A stretch of DNA of 45,859 bases, taken from positions 1 through 45,859 of the forward strand of contig JAWKZQ010000018.1 in assembly GCA_041395865.1 (NCBI GenBank), read 5' to 3'. The notes beneath the pieces are model-generated. The model was not told where the DNA came from, searched no databases, and saw only the letters and a program-made list of their open reading frames with translations. The position numbers were made by a program, and so were the translations under genes. Below are positions 17,334 to 26,194 of the stretch, piece by piece. Origin of the DNA: IMCC2047 sp041395865. Its GTDB lineage: Bacteria; Pseudomonadota; Gammaproteobacteria; Pseudomonadales; IMCC2047. Numbering within the stretch: position 1 is the first letter of the stretch; every line of letters starts with the position of its first letter.

Positions 17334-18883
17334 TGAGCAAGCGTTACTGCCTTTACCTGACCGATCATTACCTGTCCATCGATGCAGCCGCACCCGATGG
17401 CCTGAAACGCCTTTTTACCCTGTCCTTTGAGGAAATGGATTATGCTGACCGCCTGCAGGCTTTCCTCAAAGAAAACAGCCTTGATGCCATCTCGATTTTC
17501 ATCGATGTTATGGGCGAAGAGGTCAAACATGAGAACATACCGCATATCAACCCCAAGGACCGCCAGCGCCTGATACAACGCAAGTTAAAATCCCTTTTCC
17601 CCGGCGCGGACCTGATCTGGAAACAACAGCTGAAAAGGGAAGAAAGCGGGCGTCGTGACGATATTTTCCTATTCCTGGGCATCAATCTTCCCGAGACCGT
17701 GCATCGCATACTGGACGTATTGATTCAAACGGAACAGACAGTCAGCGGCATTTATTTCCTGCCTTTACTGCAACAGCAGGTTATCAATTTGTTGCCGGAA
17801 ACACCTCAGCAGTTGATCATTTCCGGCATTGCCGGTAACCAGCAGTATAAACAGGCCTACCGCCAAACGTTCTTTAAGGACAAGGCCCTGGCCGTAAGCC
17901 GTGTAAACACAACGTCAAATGAAACGTCACAAGCCGGGCTGGAACAGCTTTTCAAGGAAATTGAAAGAACGTATCAGTTCCTCGAAGGCAGCCGCCAACT
18001 CAACCCGAACGTCCCCCTGAGCGTGATCGCCATACTGAGCGAGAAAAATGCCGCCGTACTCATCAGCCAGAACAACAACCTGAACATTGACCTGAAGTAT
18101 GCCGGACTTGCGGAGCTGGGCTCAAAGCTGGGCGTTACGGGCGACAGCTATCAAAACTTACCTGAACTCTTGTGTCACCTGGCTATCCATAAAAACCTGA
18201 AACCTCACTTTCAGCCAATCGATCTTTGCCGTCAGCACAGGGCGGCGGCCCTAAAACAGAGAATCACCCTGTTTTCTGCAGCCATGGTTTTACTTTCGGC
18301 ATTGCTAAGTGGGGGGTTATGGCTCGCTGCGGAACAGGCAAACGACAGGTATAACCAAATCACTGAGCGGCTAGCCATAACAGAGCAGCAAAGACACATG
18401 CTTGCTGAACAGCTTCCGGACACTCCTGTACCACCCAGCGTGATGCATCAGTCAGTACAGCTTTATCAGGACATCAATCGAAACAGCCGCAAACCTGAGC
18501 ACCTTCTGCCAATTTTGGCCAGGGCCTATCAAGGCTTCCAGGATCTGGATCTGAAGCGGATCACTTGGGTTACCCAGGGGGTACCAGGGGCTGAGAACAC
18601 GGATGACGATTTCAGCAGCACAGAGGGAACAGACTTTATAACTGCCTTACGAGCGCCAACCCAGTTGAAGCTGGTTGTCAGCCCGGATCCCCGACTGGGC
18701 ACACGTAACATGCTGGCCAGGGTCGATAGTTTCAGCAGTTCACTGCAACAGCAGCCGGAGATATCCCGGGTGATCCTTGAAAAAAGCGCCATCGACACCC
18801 GATCGTCAGCGCAACTGGAAGAGTCTTTTGGCGGCCCAACTGTCGAGAAAACGTCTGACTTTACCCTGTTAATCACTCTGTAA
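17333..18883 (+). CDS. MshI-like pilus assembly protein (PilM-like plus PilN-like halves, GspL-type layout)
   Basis: The 516-aa protein has a cytoplasmic half (about 1-300) resembling the actin-like PilM/MshI fold (MSKRYCLYLTDHYLSIDAAA; DAISIFIDVMGEEV; IPHINPKDRQRLIQRKL). A single transmembrane segment (ITLFSAAMVLLSALLSGGLW, about 306-325) and a periplasmic half of about 190 residues with a PilN-like ending (PDPRLGTRNMLARVDSF ... TLLITL) follow. Thus PilM- and PilN-like functions appear joined in one chain, as in type II secretion GspL. The position right after mshG and before a PilO-like gene supports the assignment. The similarity is at the level of layout, so the symbol is left open. Confidence 0.7.
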   Translation: MSKRYCLYLTDHYLSIDAAAPDGLKRLFTLSFEEMDYADRLQAFLKENSLDAISIFIDVMGEEVKHENIPHINPKDRQRLIQRKLKSLFPGADLIWKQQLKREESGRRDDIFLFLGINLPETVHRILDVLIQTEQTVSGIYFLPLLQQQVINLLPETPQQLIISGIAGNQQYKQAYRQTFFKDKALAVSRVNTTSNETSQAGLEQLFKEIERTYQFLEGSRQLNPNVPLSVIAILSEKNAAVLISQNNNLNIDLKYAGLAELGSKLGVTGDSYQNLPELLCHLAIHKNLKPHFQPIDLCRQHRAAALKQRITLFSAAMVLLSALLSGGLWLAAEQANDRYNQITERLAITEQQRHMLAEQLPDTPVPPSVMHQSVQLYQDINRNSRKPEHLLPILARAYQGFQDLDLKRITWVTQGVPGAENTDDDFSSTEGTDFITALRAPTQLKLVVSPDPRLGTRNMLARVDSFSSSLQQQPEISRVILEKSAIDTRSSAQLEESFGGPTVEKTSDFTLLITL

Positions 18884-18887
18884 CGCC

Positions 18888-19532
18888 ATGCAAAATATCG
18901 ACATTAAAAACCTCAAACCCTACGCTCGGCAGCTGCTAATGCTCCTGCTGGCGTCGACTATTTCGCTCGCCATCCTGCTCATGGGCGTGAATCACTACAA
19001 CCATATAAAACAAAAAAACAACCAAATACTGATACGACAGGACGAGCTGCTCCATGAAATCCAGCAGCTCACTGCCAACCAGAAATTTCTCAAAAACACG
19101 GGCGAATCCTATAAACATATCCAAAGCCTGGGATTCTTCGAAGCAGAGGACCGCTTATCCTGGGCCGAAACGCTTAAAAGAACGGCTCATCTTCTAAAGC
19201 TGCCCGAGTTAAAGTATTCCATCAGCCCACAGCAACGAGTCGATAACCTGGGAGAAGGCCTGCCCCCTTCGCTACAGCTTTCGCAAAGCGTTATGAATAT
19301 TGAGGCAGGTTTGCTGCATGATGGCGATTTTATCACCCTAAGCGAACAGCTTGCTCTGGCACCTGGCCTGTTCAGGGTACTGGGATGCGACCTGCAAAAG
19401 GAAAAAGAGATAGCCCTGACAAAGCCCGCCAAGAACATTTCACTAAAATGCGCTTTGGCCTGGAATACGCTGGCTTATTCTCCCGAAGAAGACGATATAG
19501 CAGAAGATGAACTTGATGAGGCGTTTTTCTAA
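18888..19532 (+). CDS. MshJ/PilO-like inner-membrane pilus alignment protein
   Basis: The 214-aa protein has a short cytoplasmic start, one transmembrane helix (LLMLLLASTISLAILLMGVN, about 17-36), a coiled-coil stretch (KQKNNQILIRQDELLHEIQQ, about 42-61) and a periplasmic domain. This is the layout of PilO/MshJ/GspM proteins, which connect the inner-membrane platform to the periplasmic parts. The C-terminus is very acidic (SPEEDDIAEDELDEAFF). It starts four bases after the MshI-like gene and overlaps the next start (stop and ATG share bases at 19530-19532). Confidence 0.72.
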   Translation: MQNIDIKNLKPYARQLLMLLLASTISLAILLMGVNHYNHIKQKNNQILIRQDELLHEIQQLTANQKFLKNTGESYKHIQSLGFFEAEDRLSWAETLKRTAHLLKLPELKYSISPQQRVDNLGEGLPPSLQLSQSVMNIEAGLLHDGDFITLSEQLALAPGLFRVLGCDLQKEKEIALTKPAKNISLKCALAWNTLAYSPEEDDIAEDELDEAFF

Positions 19533-19936
19533 TGAAAGCCCTACCCCTCATGTTAACCAGCTTTCTCCTTACCCATTCGGCCCACGCCTTTGCCTTCGGC
19601 GACCTGCTAATGTCAACGGAGCAGCGGGCCCGGATCGACCTAATGCGCACAAAAGGTTATGTGTTGCCTATTGAAAAAGAAAACCCGACCAATAGCCTAC
19701 GAATCAATGGTTTCTTTTTTAATAACCGGGATCAACGCGAAAGCGGCACTATCTGGGTGAATGGAAAACAGCTAAAAGATAAGCATCTGAATGATAATCT
19801 AAGCCTGAAAAAAATCAACGAAACAGACAAAACCGTTTCCATCCAGCTTAAGGGAACGGGAAATGCCACTCCCCTGAAAGCCGGGCAGAAGCTATTGCTT
19901 CAAGACGGCAACATCATACAGGACGCCTATCAGTAG
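19532..19936 (+). CDS. MshK/PilP-like periplasmic pilus protein
   Basis: The 134-aa protein has a cleavable signal peptide (MKALPLMLTSFLLTHSAHAF, cleavage after AHA at about residue 18). A small periplasmic domain (LRINGFFFNNRDQRESGTIW, then KAGQKLLLQDGNIIQDAYQ) resembles the beta-rich HR domain of GspC/PilP and MshK. In pilus systems this protein links the inner-membrane complex to the secretin. Its place after the PilO-like gene supports this. The family call rests on layout and position more than on a strong motif. Confidence 0.65.
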   Translation: MKALPLMLTSFLLTHSAHAFAFGDLLMSTEQRARIDLMRTKGYVLPIEKENPTNSLRINGFFFNNRDQRESGTIWVNGKQLKDKHLNDNLSLKKINETDKTVSIQLKGTGNATPLKAGQKLLLQDGNIIQDAYQ

Positions 19937-20760
19937 TGAAGAAACACATCCGCTGTAACCTTAATAATCATCAGAAGCAGCAGGGGGCCGCACTTCTGAT
20001 CATTATGGTCGTGCTGATCCTGTTTTTTTCTTCCATCCTGCTTGCCGGACTCAGCAATCTCAGCGCTAACAATGCGAAACTGGAGCGCACCAGCAAAGTG
20101 CTTGCCAGCGCCAAGGAGCTGCTGATCAGTTATGCCCTGCTATCTGACAAGCTGCCTGGCTCACCGGGTATCGGTTTCCTGCCCTGCCCCGACCGCGATG
20201 GCGATGGCCAGTCCGACACGCCCTGTGGCCTTCCCGGCACCAGCGTCGAGGGCTGGTTACCCTGGCAAACACTTGGCAGCCCGCCATTAAGGGATGGCAG
20301 CGGTGTATGCCTGCGCTATGCGGTGTCTGGTAGTTATAAGATTGATCCAGCCCTGCCTTTATTGAAAACCCCTCCCTCTCCGGGGCTTTTCGTGATTCAT
20401 GACGCCAGCAATGGCATCCGGGTCGGGCTCACGCCAGCTGATTTTGCCTTGGCCGTCGTTTTTGCCCCAGCTGCAACCATTACCGGACAGTCGAGAAATA
20501 TTGGCGGCGGAAGCGCCACTACCTGCGGCAGCACCAGCGCAGCGGCCCCCGTAAACCGGGCTGAAAACTACCTGGATCAACTGAGCAATGTGAATAACGC
20601 GACCGGGCTTTATAACGGCCCAGGCCAGCCAGGCAATGCAACCCTGCCAACCACTATTCCCTCAGTGTTTATCCAGGCCGATCCAGCCGATAGCTTTAAC
20701 GACCAGCTTATCTGGATCAGTCCCAGAGACTTTGTCGACGTATACGCGAGAATGCCATGA
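19936..20760 (+). CDS. PilX-like pilus-associated protein (GTG start)
   Basis: The 274-aa product starts at GTG 19936, overlapping the preceding TAG, so translation is probably coupled. It has a PilX-type hydrophobic N-terminus (QGAALLIIMVVLILFFSSIL, about 16-35) without the Glu5 of classical prepilins, and a periplasmic part with LPCPDRDGDGQSDTPCG, a Cys-flanked Asp-rich motif that could bind calcium. The following prepilin has a closely related motif. It may be a minor pilin or tip component (MshO/MshP position). The stop overlaps the next start by four bases. Confidence 0.7.
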   Translation: MKKHIRCNLNNHQKQQGAALLIIMVVLILFFSSILLAGLSNLSANNAKLERTSKVLASAKELLISYALLSDKLPGSPGIGFLPCPDRDGDGQSDTPCGLPGTSVEGWLPWQTLGSPPLRDGSGVCLRYAVSGSYKIDPALPLLKTPPSPGLFVIHDASNGIRVGLTPADFALAVVFAPAATITGQSRNIGGGSATTCGSTSAAAPVNRAENYLDQLSNVNNATGLYNGPGQPGNATLPTTIPSVFIQADPADSFNDQLIWISPRDFVDVYARMP

Positions 20761-21425
20761 AACCTTTTTCCAACCCAAAACATGCCGGCTTTACCCTGGT
20801 TGAAATTGCCATTGTCATGGTAATTTTCGGGCTGATTATCGGCGGCCTGTTCGGCCCGATGAAAACGCAGCTGGAAAATCTGGACCGGCGCGAAACACTG
20901 GATACGATCGATAACACCCGAGCCGCAATTATTGGTTTTGCTATTCGTAATGGCCGTATTCCCTGCCCTGACACCGATAACGATGGCCTGGAAAACAGGG
21001 TCGGGGCAAACTGTAGCAATGCTCGGGGAACCGCGCCCTGGGCCACACTGGGTGTATCCCAGGTTGACGCCTGGAAGCGCCCCCTGACCTATCGTGTCGA
21101 TACTCGCTTTGCCGATAGCGCTGACGGCACCGGTTGTCCGGACAGCAATGTACCGGGCATCTCCTTTGAGGTGTGTTCAAATGGCGATATCAGCGTGTTT
21201 GATCAAAATGGCGGCAACCTGGTTGCCAGCGGCATTCCGGCTGTGTTGGTGTCACATGGTAAAAACTGGTCAGGGCCAGGCGATAGCGACGAACAGGAGA
21301 ATACCGACAACGATACCTCTTTTGTTTTCAGGTCCCAGGTTAACGATGGCTATGACGATCTTATCGGCTGGGTCAACCTGAACAACCTGATTGGGAAGAT
21401 GGTGGCAACCAATAAATTGCCCTAA
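20757..21425 (+). CDS. Type IV prepilin-like protein (minor pilin)
   Basis: The 222-aa protein has a class III-type leader and cleavage site (KHAG|FTLVEIAIVMVIFGLIIG) with Glu5 after the cleavage point, as needed for prepilin peptidase processing. The mature part carries IPCPDTDNDGLENRVGANC, related to the Asp/Cys motif of the upstream protein, and a WATLGVSQVDAWKRPLTYRV segment typical of GspG/GspH-like pilins. It overlaps the upstream gene (ATGA) and is probably a minor pilin of the MSHA-like fibre. No prepilin peptidase gene is in the window. Confidence 0.82.
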   Translation: MKPFSNPKHAGFTLVEIAIVMVIFGLIIGGLFGPMKTQLENLDRRETLDTIDNTRAAIIGFAIRNGRIPCPDTDNDGLENRVGANCSNARGTAPWATLGVSQVDAWKRPLTYRVDTRFADSADGTGCPDSNVPGISFEVCSNGDISVFDQNGGNLVASGIPAVLVSHGKNWSGPGDSDEQENTDNDTSFVFRSQVNDGYDDLIGWVNLNNLIGKMVATNKLP

Positions 21426-21521
21426 TAGTTGCCAGCCTGAAATTTTGTACTATTTTTTTAATTAGCCCATAGGGTTACAGCCCAAACAAAAACTTTTTAT
21501 CAGCTAAAACAGGTTTGAACT

Positions 21522-22085
21522 ATGAATATAAAAAGCCAACAGGGCTTTACACTGGTGGAAATTGCAATTGTATTGGTCATCATCGGCCTATTGCTCGGTG
21601 GTGTGCTGGGCGGCCAGCAATTAATCGCCAGTGCCAAGGTAAAATCACAAATTCAGCAAATCAAGGAAATTTCAGCCGCGATTAATACCTATCAGGATCG
21701 TTATGGCGTGCTACCTGGTGACGACAGAAACGCAGCCACCAATACCGGTGTGGCCGGGTTGGCCAGAGGCGATGGGAACGGCACTTACAACGCTAGAGAA
21801 GGTGACCAACGGGTCTGGGAGCACTTGGAGGCAGCAGGTCTATTGGCAGGATACACCGCCGGAACAAATGGTCGCTTTACCAACAAATACGGTTTACTCA
21901 CCTATGTACGCTCAAACCATGCCGGACTCCCCGGCGCCGTTGTATGCTCCATGGTGCCTAACGATGTGGCCAGGGAAATAGACCGCAAGGTTGACAATGG
22001 GGATGGCAGCAACGGTTCGATGCGAAGGAATAACCAGGCTGCATACCCAGCAAATGGCAACAGTTATGTTTGCTCTTCCGCTTAA
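21522..22085 (+). CDS. Type IV prepilin, probable major MSHA-like pilin
   Basis: The 187-aa protein has a very short leader MNIKSQQG followed by FTLVEIAIVLVIIGLLLGG, with Glu5 of the mature pilin. A long N-terminal helix leads to a globular part (YGVLPGDDRNAATNTGVAGL; GRFTNKYGLLTYVRSNHAGL), and there are two cysteines near the C-terminus (VVCSMVP and YVCSSA), as in a D-loop. It is separated from the upstream operon by 96 bases and followed by a strong terminator, suggesting its own expression level, as expected for a major subunit. The assignment as major pilin is inference. Confidence 0.78.
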   Translation: MNIKSQQGFTLVEIAIVLVIIGLLLGGVLGGQQLIASAKVKSQIQQIKEISAAINTYQDRYGVLPGDDRNAATNTGVAGLARGDGNGTYNAREGDQRVWEHLEAAGLLAGYTAGTNGRFTNKYGLLTYVRSNHAGLPGAVVCSMVPNDVAREIDRKVDNGDGSNGSMRRNNQAAYPANGNSYVCSSA

Positions 22086-22111
22086 GCAGAGATACCTCTA
22101 GCTATAAATTT

Positions 22112-22146
22112 AAAAAGCCTTTTTAACCTCGGTTGAAAAGGCTTTT
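22112..22146 (+). terminator. Rho-independent terminator after the major pilin
   Basis: AAAAGCCTTTTTAACC pairs with GGTTGAAAAGGCTTTT around a two-base loop, followed by TCTCTT. It is 27 bases after the pilin stop. Confidence 0.85.
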
Positions 22147-22174
22147 CTCTTCAAAAGACAGAGATTTGTGAACC

Positions 22175-22903
22175 ATGGAAAATCGCCGTAACGACAAGCG
22201 CCTGCTATTGCCTGACCTACAGATTCGGGTTAAAGCTCAGGGGCGAGGCGATACATCCAGTTACGTGGTTTGCACGCCGGTTGATATCAGTTTCAACGGC
22301 CTGGCTTTTTCAAGCCCGGAGCTTAAGCTCGAACTGCTTCAGAAAGTCGACATGGAACTCTGGGTGGGTAAGCGCGTTCTCACGGGAAGCGCGGTTGTTT
22401 GCCATGTCGCACACAACGGGGAAAGCACTCGCTACGGGGTGTTATATATCGATATTAACCCGTCACTGGAGGAACTTTTCAGTCTAGACAGCCTGAGCAG
22501 TGCACAGGTCAAAGAGATTGCCGAGAACCTGGTGGACAGGCTCGTCATTGACAAGGACCTCAGCACGGAACAACAACAACTAAAAAAAGCACAAAGCCTG
22601 CTATTTGATGCCGTCGATGCATTCAAAACGCGAATTTGCCAACATCTTGGCGATAGCATTGAGGCGCAGGACAATACCTATCAACTGGCCAGCCTGTTTG
22701 AATTCGCTACCGATAAGTCCTGGGTCGTCGTGCCCCTGAAAACAGCAGCTCACAGCACGGTAAACCGCTGCAAAGTGGCACCCGAAATTGCCAGCAACGG
22801 TCAAATCCACTTTATAAGCGACGATAACCGGTTATTTGCAAACCTGATGGAGTTTATGCAGGAGCTCAGCGACACCTTTGAGCTGTTACTGGGCCGGCAA
22901 TAA
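22175..22903 (+). CDS. PilZ-domain c-di-GMP receptor protein
   Basis: The 242-aa protein opens with the PilZ signature: the arginine-rich RRNDKR (residues 4-9) and the DxSxxG motif VDISFNGLAF (about 36-45), followed by a six-stranded beta-barrel pattern to about residue 105. These are the two c-di-GMP contact motifs of the family. The C-terminal 130 residues are helical with no recognised domain. Lying just after the pilin gene, it is a candidate c-di-GMP-sensing regulator of the pilus or of the secreted/exopolysaccharide functions next to it. Confidence 0.82.
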   Translation: MENRRNDKRLLLPDLQIRVKAQGRGDTSSYVVCTPVDISFNGLAFSSPELKLELLQKVDMELWVGKRVLTGSAVVCHVAHNGESTRYGVLYIDINPSLEELFSLDSLSSAQVKEIAENLVDRLVIDKDLSTEQQQLKKAQSLLFDAVDAFKTRICQHLGDSIEAQDNTYQLASLFEFATDKSWVVVPLKTAAHSTVNRCKVAPEIASNGQIHFISDDNRLFANLMEFMQELSDTFELLLGRQ

Positions 22904-23025
22904 TCCTCTAAGCCTGTTACTGCTTTCTGCTTGGCCTTCTATGCCCAATTCAGTCAATGACGCATCCTTCAATCTGCTCTAACATAGCTAACTTCGAACA
23001 TACTTCAGCGTAAAAAGGAATTCGC

Positions 23026-25803
23026 ATGCCACGTAAAACTGCTACCCGTCTGCACACCTGTATTAAGCCCCTGCTCCTGTCGACAAGCCTGATTTTCAGC
23101 TTACCCGCTTATGCAGACACGATTAATGACGCCCGGCAGTCTTTCGAAAAAGCGGACTATGCAACATCGGTTATCCAGCTAAAAAACCTGCTGCAGGAAA
23201 ACCCCGAAAATATTGAGGCTCGCCTTTTAATTGGCCGCGCTTATTTAAAACAGTATCAGGCGGATGCCGCCATTAAAGAACTGGAAAAGGCGCGCAGTCT
23301 GGGCGCCCCCACGGCCGAATGGATTACACCTCTCTCACGCGCTTATTTGCTGGCAGGCCAGAATGACAAAGTCATTGAAGCCGCACACAACTTGCCTGAC
23401 CTGCCCCCGGCCAAACAGGCTCAATTGTATGCCGCTATCGGTCATGCCCAGCTCGGCAAGCACCAGGTCGTAGATGCCAGGGAATCCTTCGAACAGGCCC
23501 TGCAACTGAAGGTCAGTGCTAACGCCAAGGTGGGCCTGGCCAGGGTTGCCCTACTTGAACAGAAGGTAGATAAGGCGCTCAACCTGCTTGATGAAGCGTT
23601 GGAACTAGCCCCCGACAACCTGGATGCATTACTGTCTAAAAGCCAGGCTTTGGCCGCAAAGGGTCAGCTGAACGAAGCCATTGAACCGCTCGATCATGCA
23701 CTCACGCTGCAAAAGCGACTTCAAAATGCCCGCCTGATGCGCGCAGAACTTTATATCCGTACCAACCAGCTGGATAAAGCCCGCGCCGAAGCCAAAACAC
23801 TGATCAAGCAAAACCCCAATAACGCCCTGGCACACTTCACCCTGGCGCGCCTGCAACTCAACGACCATGAATATGCAAAGGCACAAACCTCTGCAGAAAA
23901 AGCACTGCGTACCGCCCCTAACCACCCGATGTCCCAGTTTATTTTGGGTGCGGCTCACTATGCCCAGCAGAACTATCAACAGGCCCAGCTCTACCTGGAA
24001 AAGTTTATCAGCGCACAACCCTATAACCTGATTGGCAACCGGCTACTGGGCGCTATTTATCTGCAGCAGGGCGCGGCCGAACAAACGGTTGAACTCTTGC
24101 AAAACTTCACCGCCAACACCGACATAGAGGATGCCCAGCTACTCAGTCTATTAGGGCAGGCCTACCTGCAGACCGGCAACTACAGTGAGGGAACCGAGAG
24201 CTTAAATCGCGCGTTGGCGCTGGCCCCTGAAATCACAAGTACACGCACACAGCTGGCCATTGGCCAGATTGCGAGCGGCGATATCGATAAAGCCATTAGC
24301 GCATTGGAAAGTGCCGTCAGCAAACCCGATGCAACCGAGCAGACCAGCATCATGCTGATCCTGTCTTACCTCAACAATAAACAAGTTGATAAGGCGTTTG
24401 CTGCGATCGAAGCGGCCAACCAGCGTTACCCGGATAAGGGTGTCTTCCTTAACCTCAAAGGCCTGGCGCATGAAAACCTGCAGGAACCGGAAGCCGCGCG
24501 TGAGGCCTATCAACAGGCGCTTAAAGCGGATCCCCGTTTCATTCCTGCCTTACTGTCGCTGGCAAAGCTGGACATCAAAGCACAGGACTTTAACGATGCC
24601 GACAAACAGTTACACAGAGCGTTAGACGCTGATAAAAACCATTTACAAACGCTACTCCTGCTGGCTCAACTTGCACAGCTGACAGGCGACACTGAGGACA
24701 TGCTGGACTGGCTATCAAAGGCGCGCGACCGGAACCCTGAAAATGTCATCCCGGTGAGTATGCTGACCAACTATTATCTGTCCTCCGGCCAGCCTGAAAA
24801 AGCCCAGCATGAAGCGCTTTCCTACTACACAAATGAAGGGAAATCCTTAACCAGCCTGTCGCTGATGGCGAACGTATCCGCTGCCAGGGGCAAAGTTGAT
24901 GAGGCTCGTTCTTACCTTCAGGAAATAGTCGCCACCTACCCGACAGATATCCAGCATCGCCTGCAGCTGGCACAGCTGCTCATCAATGCCGAGGAATATA
25001 GCCAGGCGCTTGTATATCTCGATGAAGTCATTGCTTTGCAACCCAGTAACGGCGCTGCGCTTGCGGCTCGAGCCGGGGCCCTGATCGCCTCCGCTAAGCT
25101 GGAGGATGCAGAGTCGGCGATTGAGACCTTTGCCAACGTGCACCCGGGACATTTTATGGTCGATCGCCTGCAGGGAGACCTGCTGTTGGCTCAAGCGGAT
25201 CCGAAGGGTGCTCTTGCCGCCTATAGCCGGGCTTTTAGCCAGGCAAAAACCACCTACCTTGCCCTTAAATTAAGCCGCTTGCACGAAGAGCTTGGCGATA
25301 TCCGGCAATCAACACAGCTATTAAGCGAATACCTGCAAACCACGCCGAATGATCAGCAAATCCGCACCCTGCTGGCCTCGCTTTATCAACGTTTGGGCGA
25401 CAACAACAGCGCTATCTCGGAATATGAGAAAATTGTTTCAGCCACGCCCGCTAATGTGATTGCCCAAAACAACCTGGCCTGGCTTTACATGGCAAAACAT
25501 TCGCCAAAAGCGTTGGATACCGCAGAAAAAGCCTACCGGCTCACACCTGAAAATGCGGCAGTTATCGACACCTATGGCTGGATCATGCTGCACCAGGGAG
25601 ATAAAAAAGAAGCGCTGGCGCTGATTCGCAAGGCCGTCTCAAAAAGCCCGTCCAACCCTGATATACGCTATCACCTGGCCCAGGCCCTGGCCGACAATGG
25701 CAACCGGGAACAGGCAAAGAAGGAAGTTTCCCGGCTGCTACGCGATTACAGTGATTTCGAAGAGAAAAGCGCCGCCACTCGGCTGGCCGAAACGCTGGAG
25801 TAA
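23026..25803 (+). CDS. prsT: PrsT-type giant TPR protein (PEP-CTERM system TPR family)
   Basis: The 925-aa protein has a signal peptide (LLLSTSLIFSLPAYA, cleavage near residue 30) and then tetratricopeptide repeats almost to the end (typical unit: AKVGLARVALLEQKVDKALN). The length and the start of the mature protein (DARQSFEKADYATSVIQLKN) fit the XrtA/PEP-CTERM-associated PrsT family, which is linked to exopolysaccharide and exosortase loci. No exosortase, PEP-CTERM protein or polysaccharide gene is in this window, so here it is a stand-alone periplasmic scaffold next to a pilus cluster. A strong terminator follows. Confidence 0.8.
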   Translation: MPRKTATRLHTCIKPLLLSTSLIFSLPAYADTINDARQSFEKADYATSVIQLKNLLQENPENIEARLLIGRAYLKQYQADAAIKELEKARSLGAPTAEWITPLSRAYLLAGQNDKVIEAAHNLPDLPPAKQAQLYAAIGHAQLGKHQVVDARESFEQALQLKVSANAKVGLARVALLEQKVDKALNLLDEALELAPDNLDALLSKSQALAAKGQLNEAIEPLDHALTLQKRLQNARLMRAELYIRTNQLDKARAEAKTLIKQNPNNALAHFTLARLQLNDHEYAKAQTSAEKALRTAPNHPMSQFILGAAHYAQQNYQQAQLYLEKFISAQPYNLIGNRLLGAIYLQQGAAEQTVELLQNFTANTDIEDAQLLSLLGQAYLQTGNYSEGTESLNRALALAPEITSTRTQLAIGQIASGDIDKAISALESAVSKPDATEQTSIMLILSYLNNKQVDKAFAAIEAANQRYPDKGVFLNLKGLAHENLQEPEAAREAYQQALKADPRFIPALLSLAKLDIKAQDFNDADKQLHRALDADKNHLQTLLLLAQLAQLTGDTEDMLDWLSKARDRNPENVIPVSMLTNYYLSSGQPEKAQHEALSYYTNEGKSLTSLSLMANVSAARGKVDEARSYLQEIVATYPTDIQHRLQLAQLLINAEEYSQALVYLDEVIALQPSNGAALAARAGALIASAKLEDAESAIETFANVHPGHFMVDRLQGDLLLAQADPKGALAAYSRAFSQAKTTYLALKLSRLHEELGDIRQSTQLLSEYLQTTPNDQQIRTLLASLYQRLGDNNSAISEYEKIVSATPANVIAQNNLAWLYMAKHSPKALDTAEKAYRLTPENAAVIDTYGWIMLHQGDKKEALALIRKAVSKSPSNPDIRYHLAQALADNGNREQAKKEVSRLLRDYSDFEEKSAATRLAETLE

Positions 25804-25818
25804 CCGGGCGAACGGCAT

Positions 25819-25848
25819 AAAAAAGGCTGCCCTTTGGCAGCCTTTTTT
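25819..25848. terminator. Bidirectional Rho-independent terminator
   Basis: AAAAAAGGCTGCC pairs perfectly with GGCAGCCTTTTTT around the loop CTTT. It ends with a T run on both strands, between the prsT stop (25803) and the stop of the convergent small gene (25865). Confidence 0.93.
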
Positions 25849-25864
25849 ATGGTGTCGTGCTTAC

Positions 25865-26089
25865 TTATGCCCCGGTTGATACCCGCATAACCTGCTGTGC
25901 GCAGTAGAGGGTTAAGAACAGGCAGGGCCACTCGCCTGCCAGCACAAAAATCACCATCTGCCTACGCTGAGGGTCCAGCTGGGAAAACCGCTGCCCGCCA
26001 CGCAGGTAGTCCTGCACCCGGTGTAGCATAATAAAACCCGCCAGCCCTGAGATTCCAATAATCAGGGTAAAAATAAAACCTGCACTCAT
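25865..26089 (-). CDS. Small two-helix membrane protein, unknown function
   Basis: The 74-aa protein has a hydrophobic helix at residues 3-22 (AGFIFTLIIGISGLAGFIML), a charged loop (HRVQDYLRGGQRFSQLDPQR) and a second helix at about 44-64 (MVIFVLAGEWPCLFLTLYCA). The family is not recognised. It is on the same strand as the multicopper oxidase and 105 bases downstream of it, so it is probably the last gene of that operon, and it ends at a strong terminator. Confidence 0.6.
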   Translation of the reverse strand: MSAGFIFTLIIGISGLAGFIMLHRVQDYLRGGQRFSQLDPQRRQMVIFVLAGEWPCLFLTLYCAQQVMRVSTGA

Positions 26090-26194
26090 AAATCTAACTC
26101 CCCCGTACTGTTACGTTCTTATTATTGTAAGCCTGAAGCGCTCAATCTTAGACGTCCGCTGATGGCAGGGCAATAGCTGTCCTTCGAAAGCACA

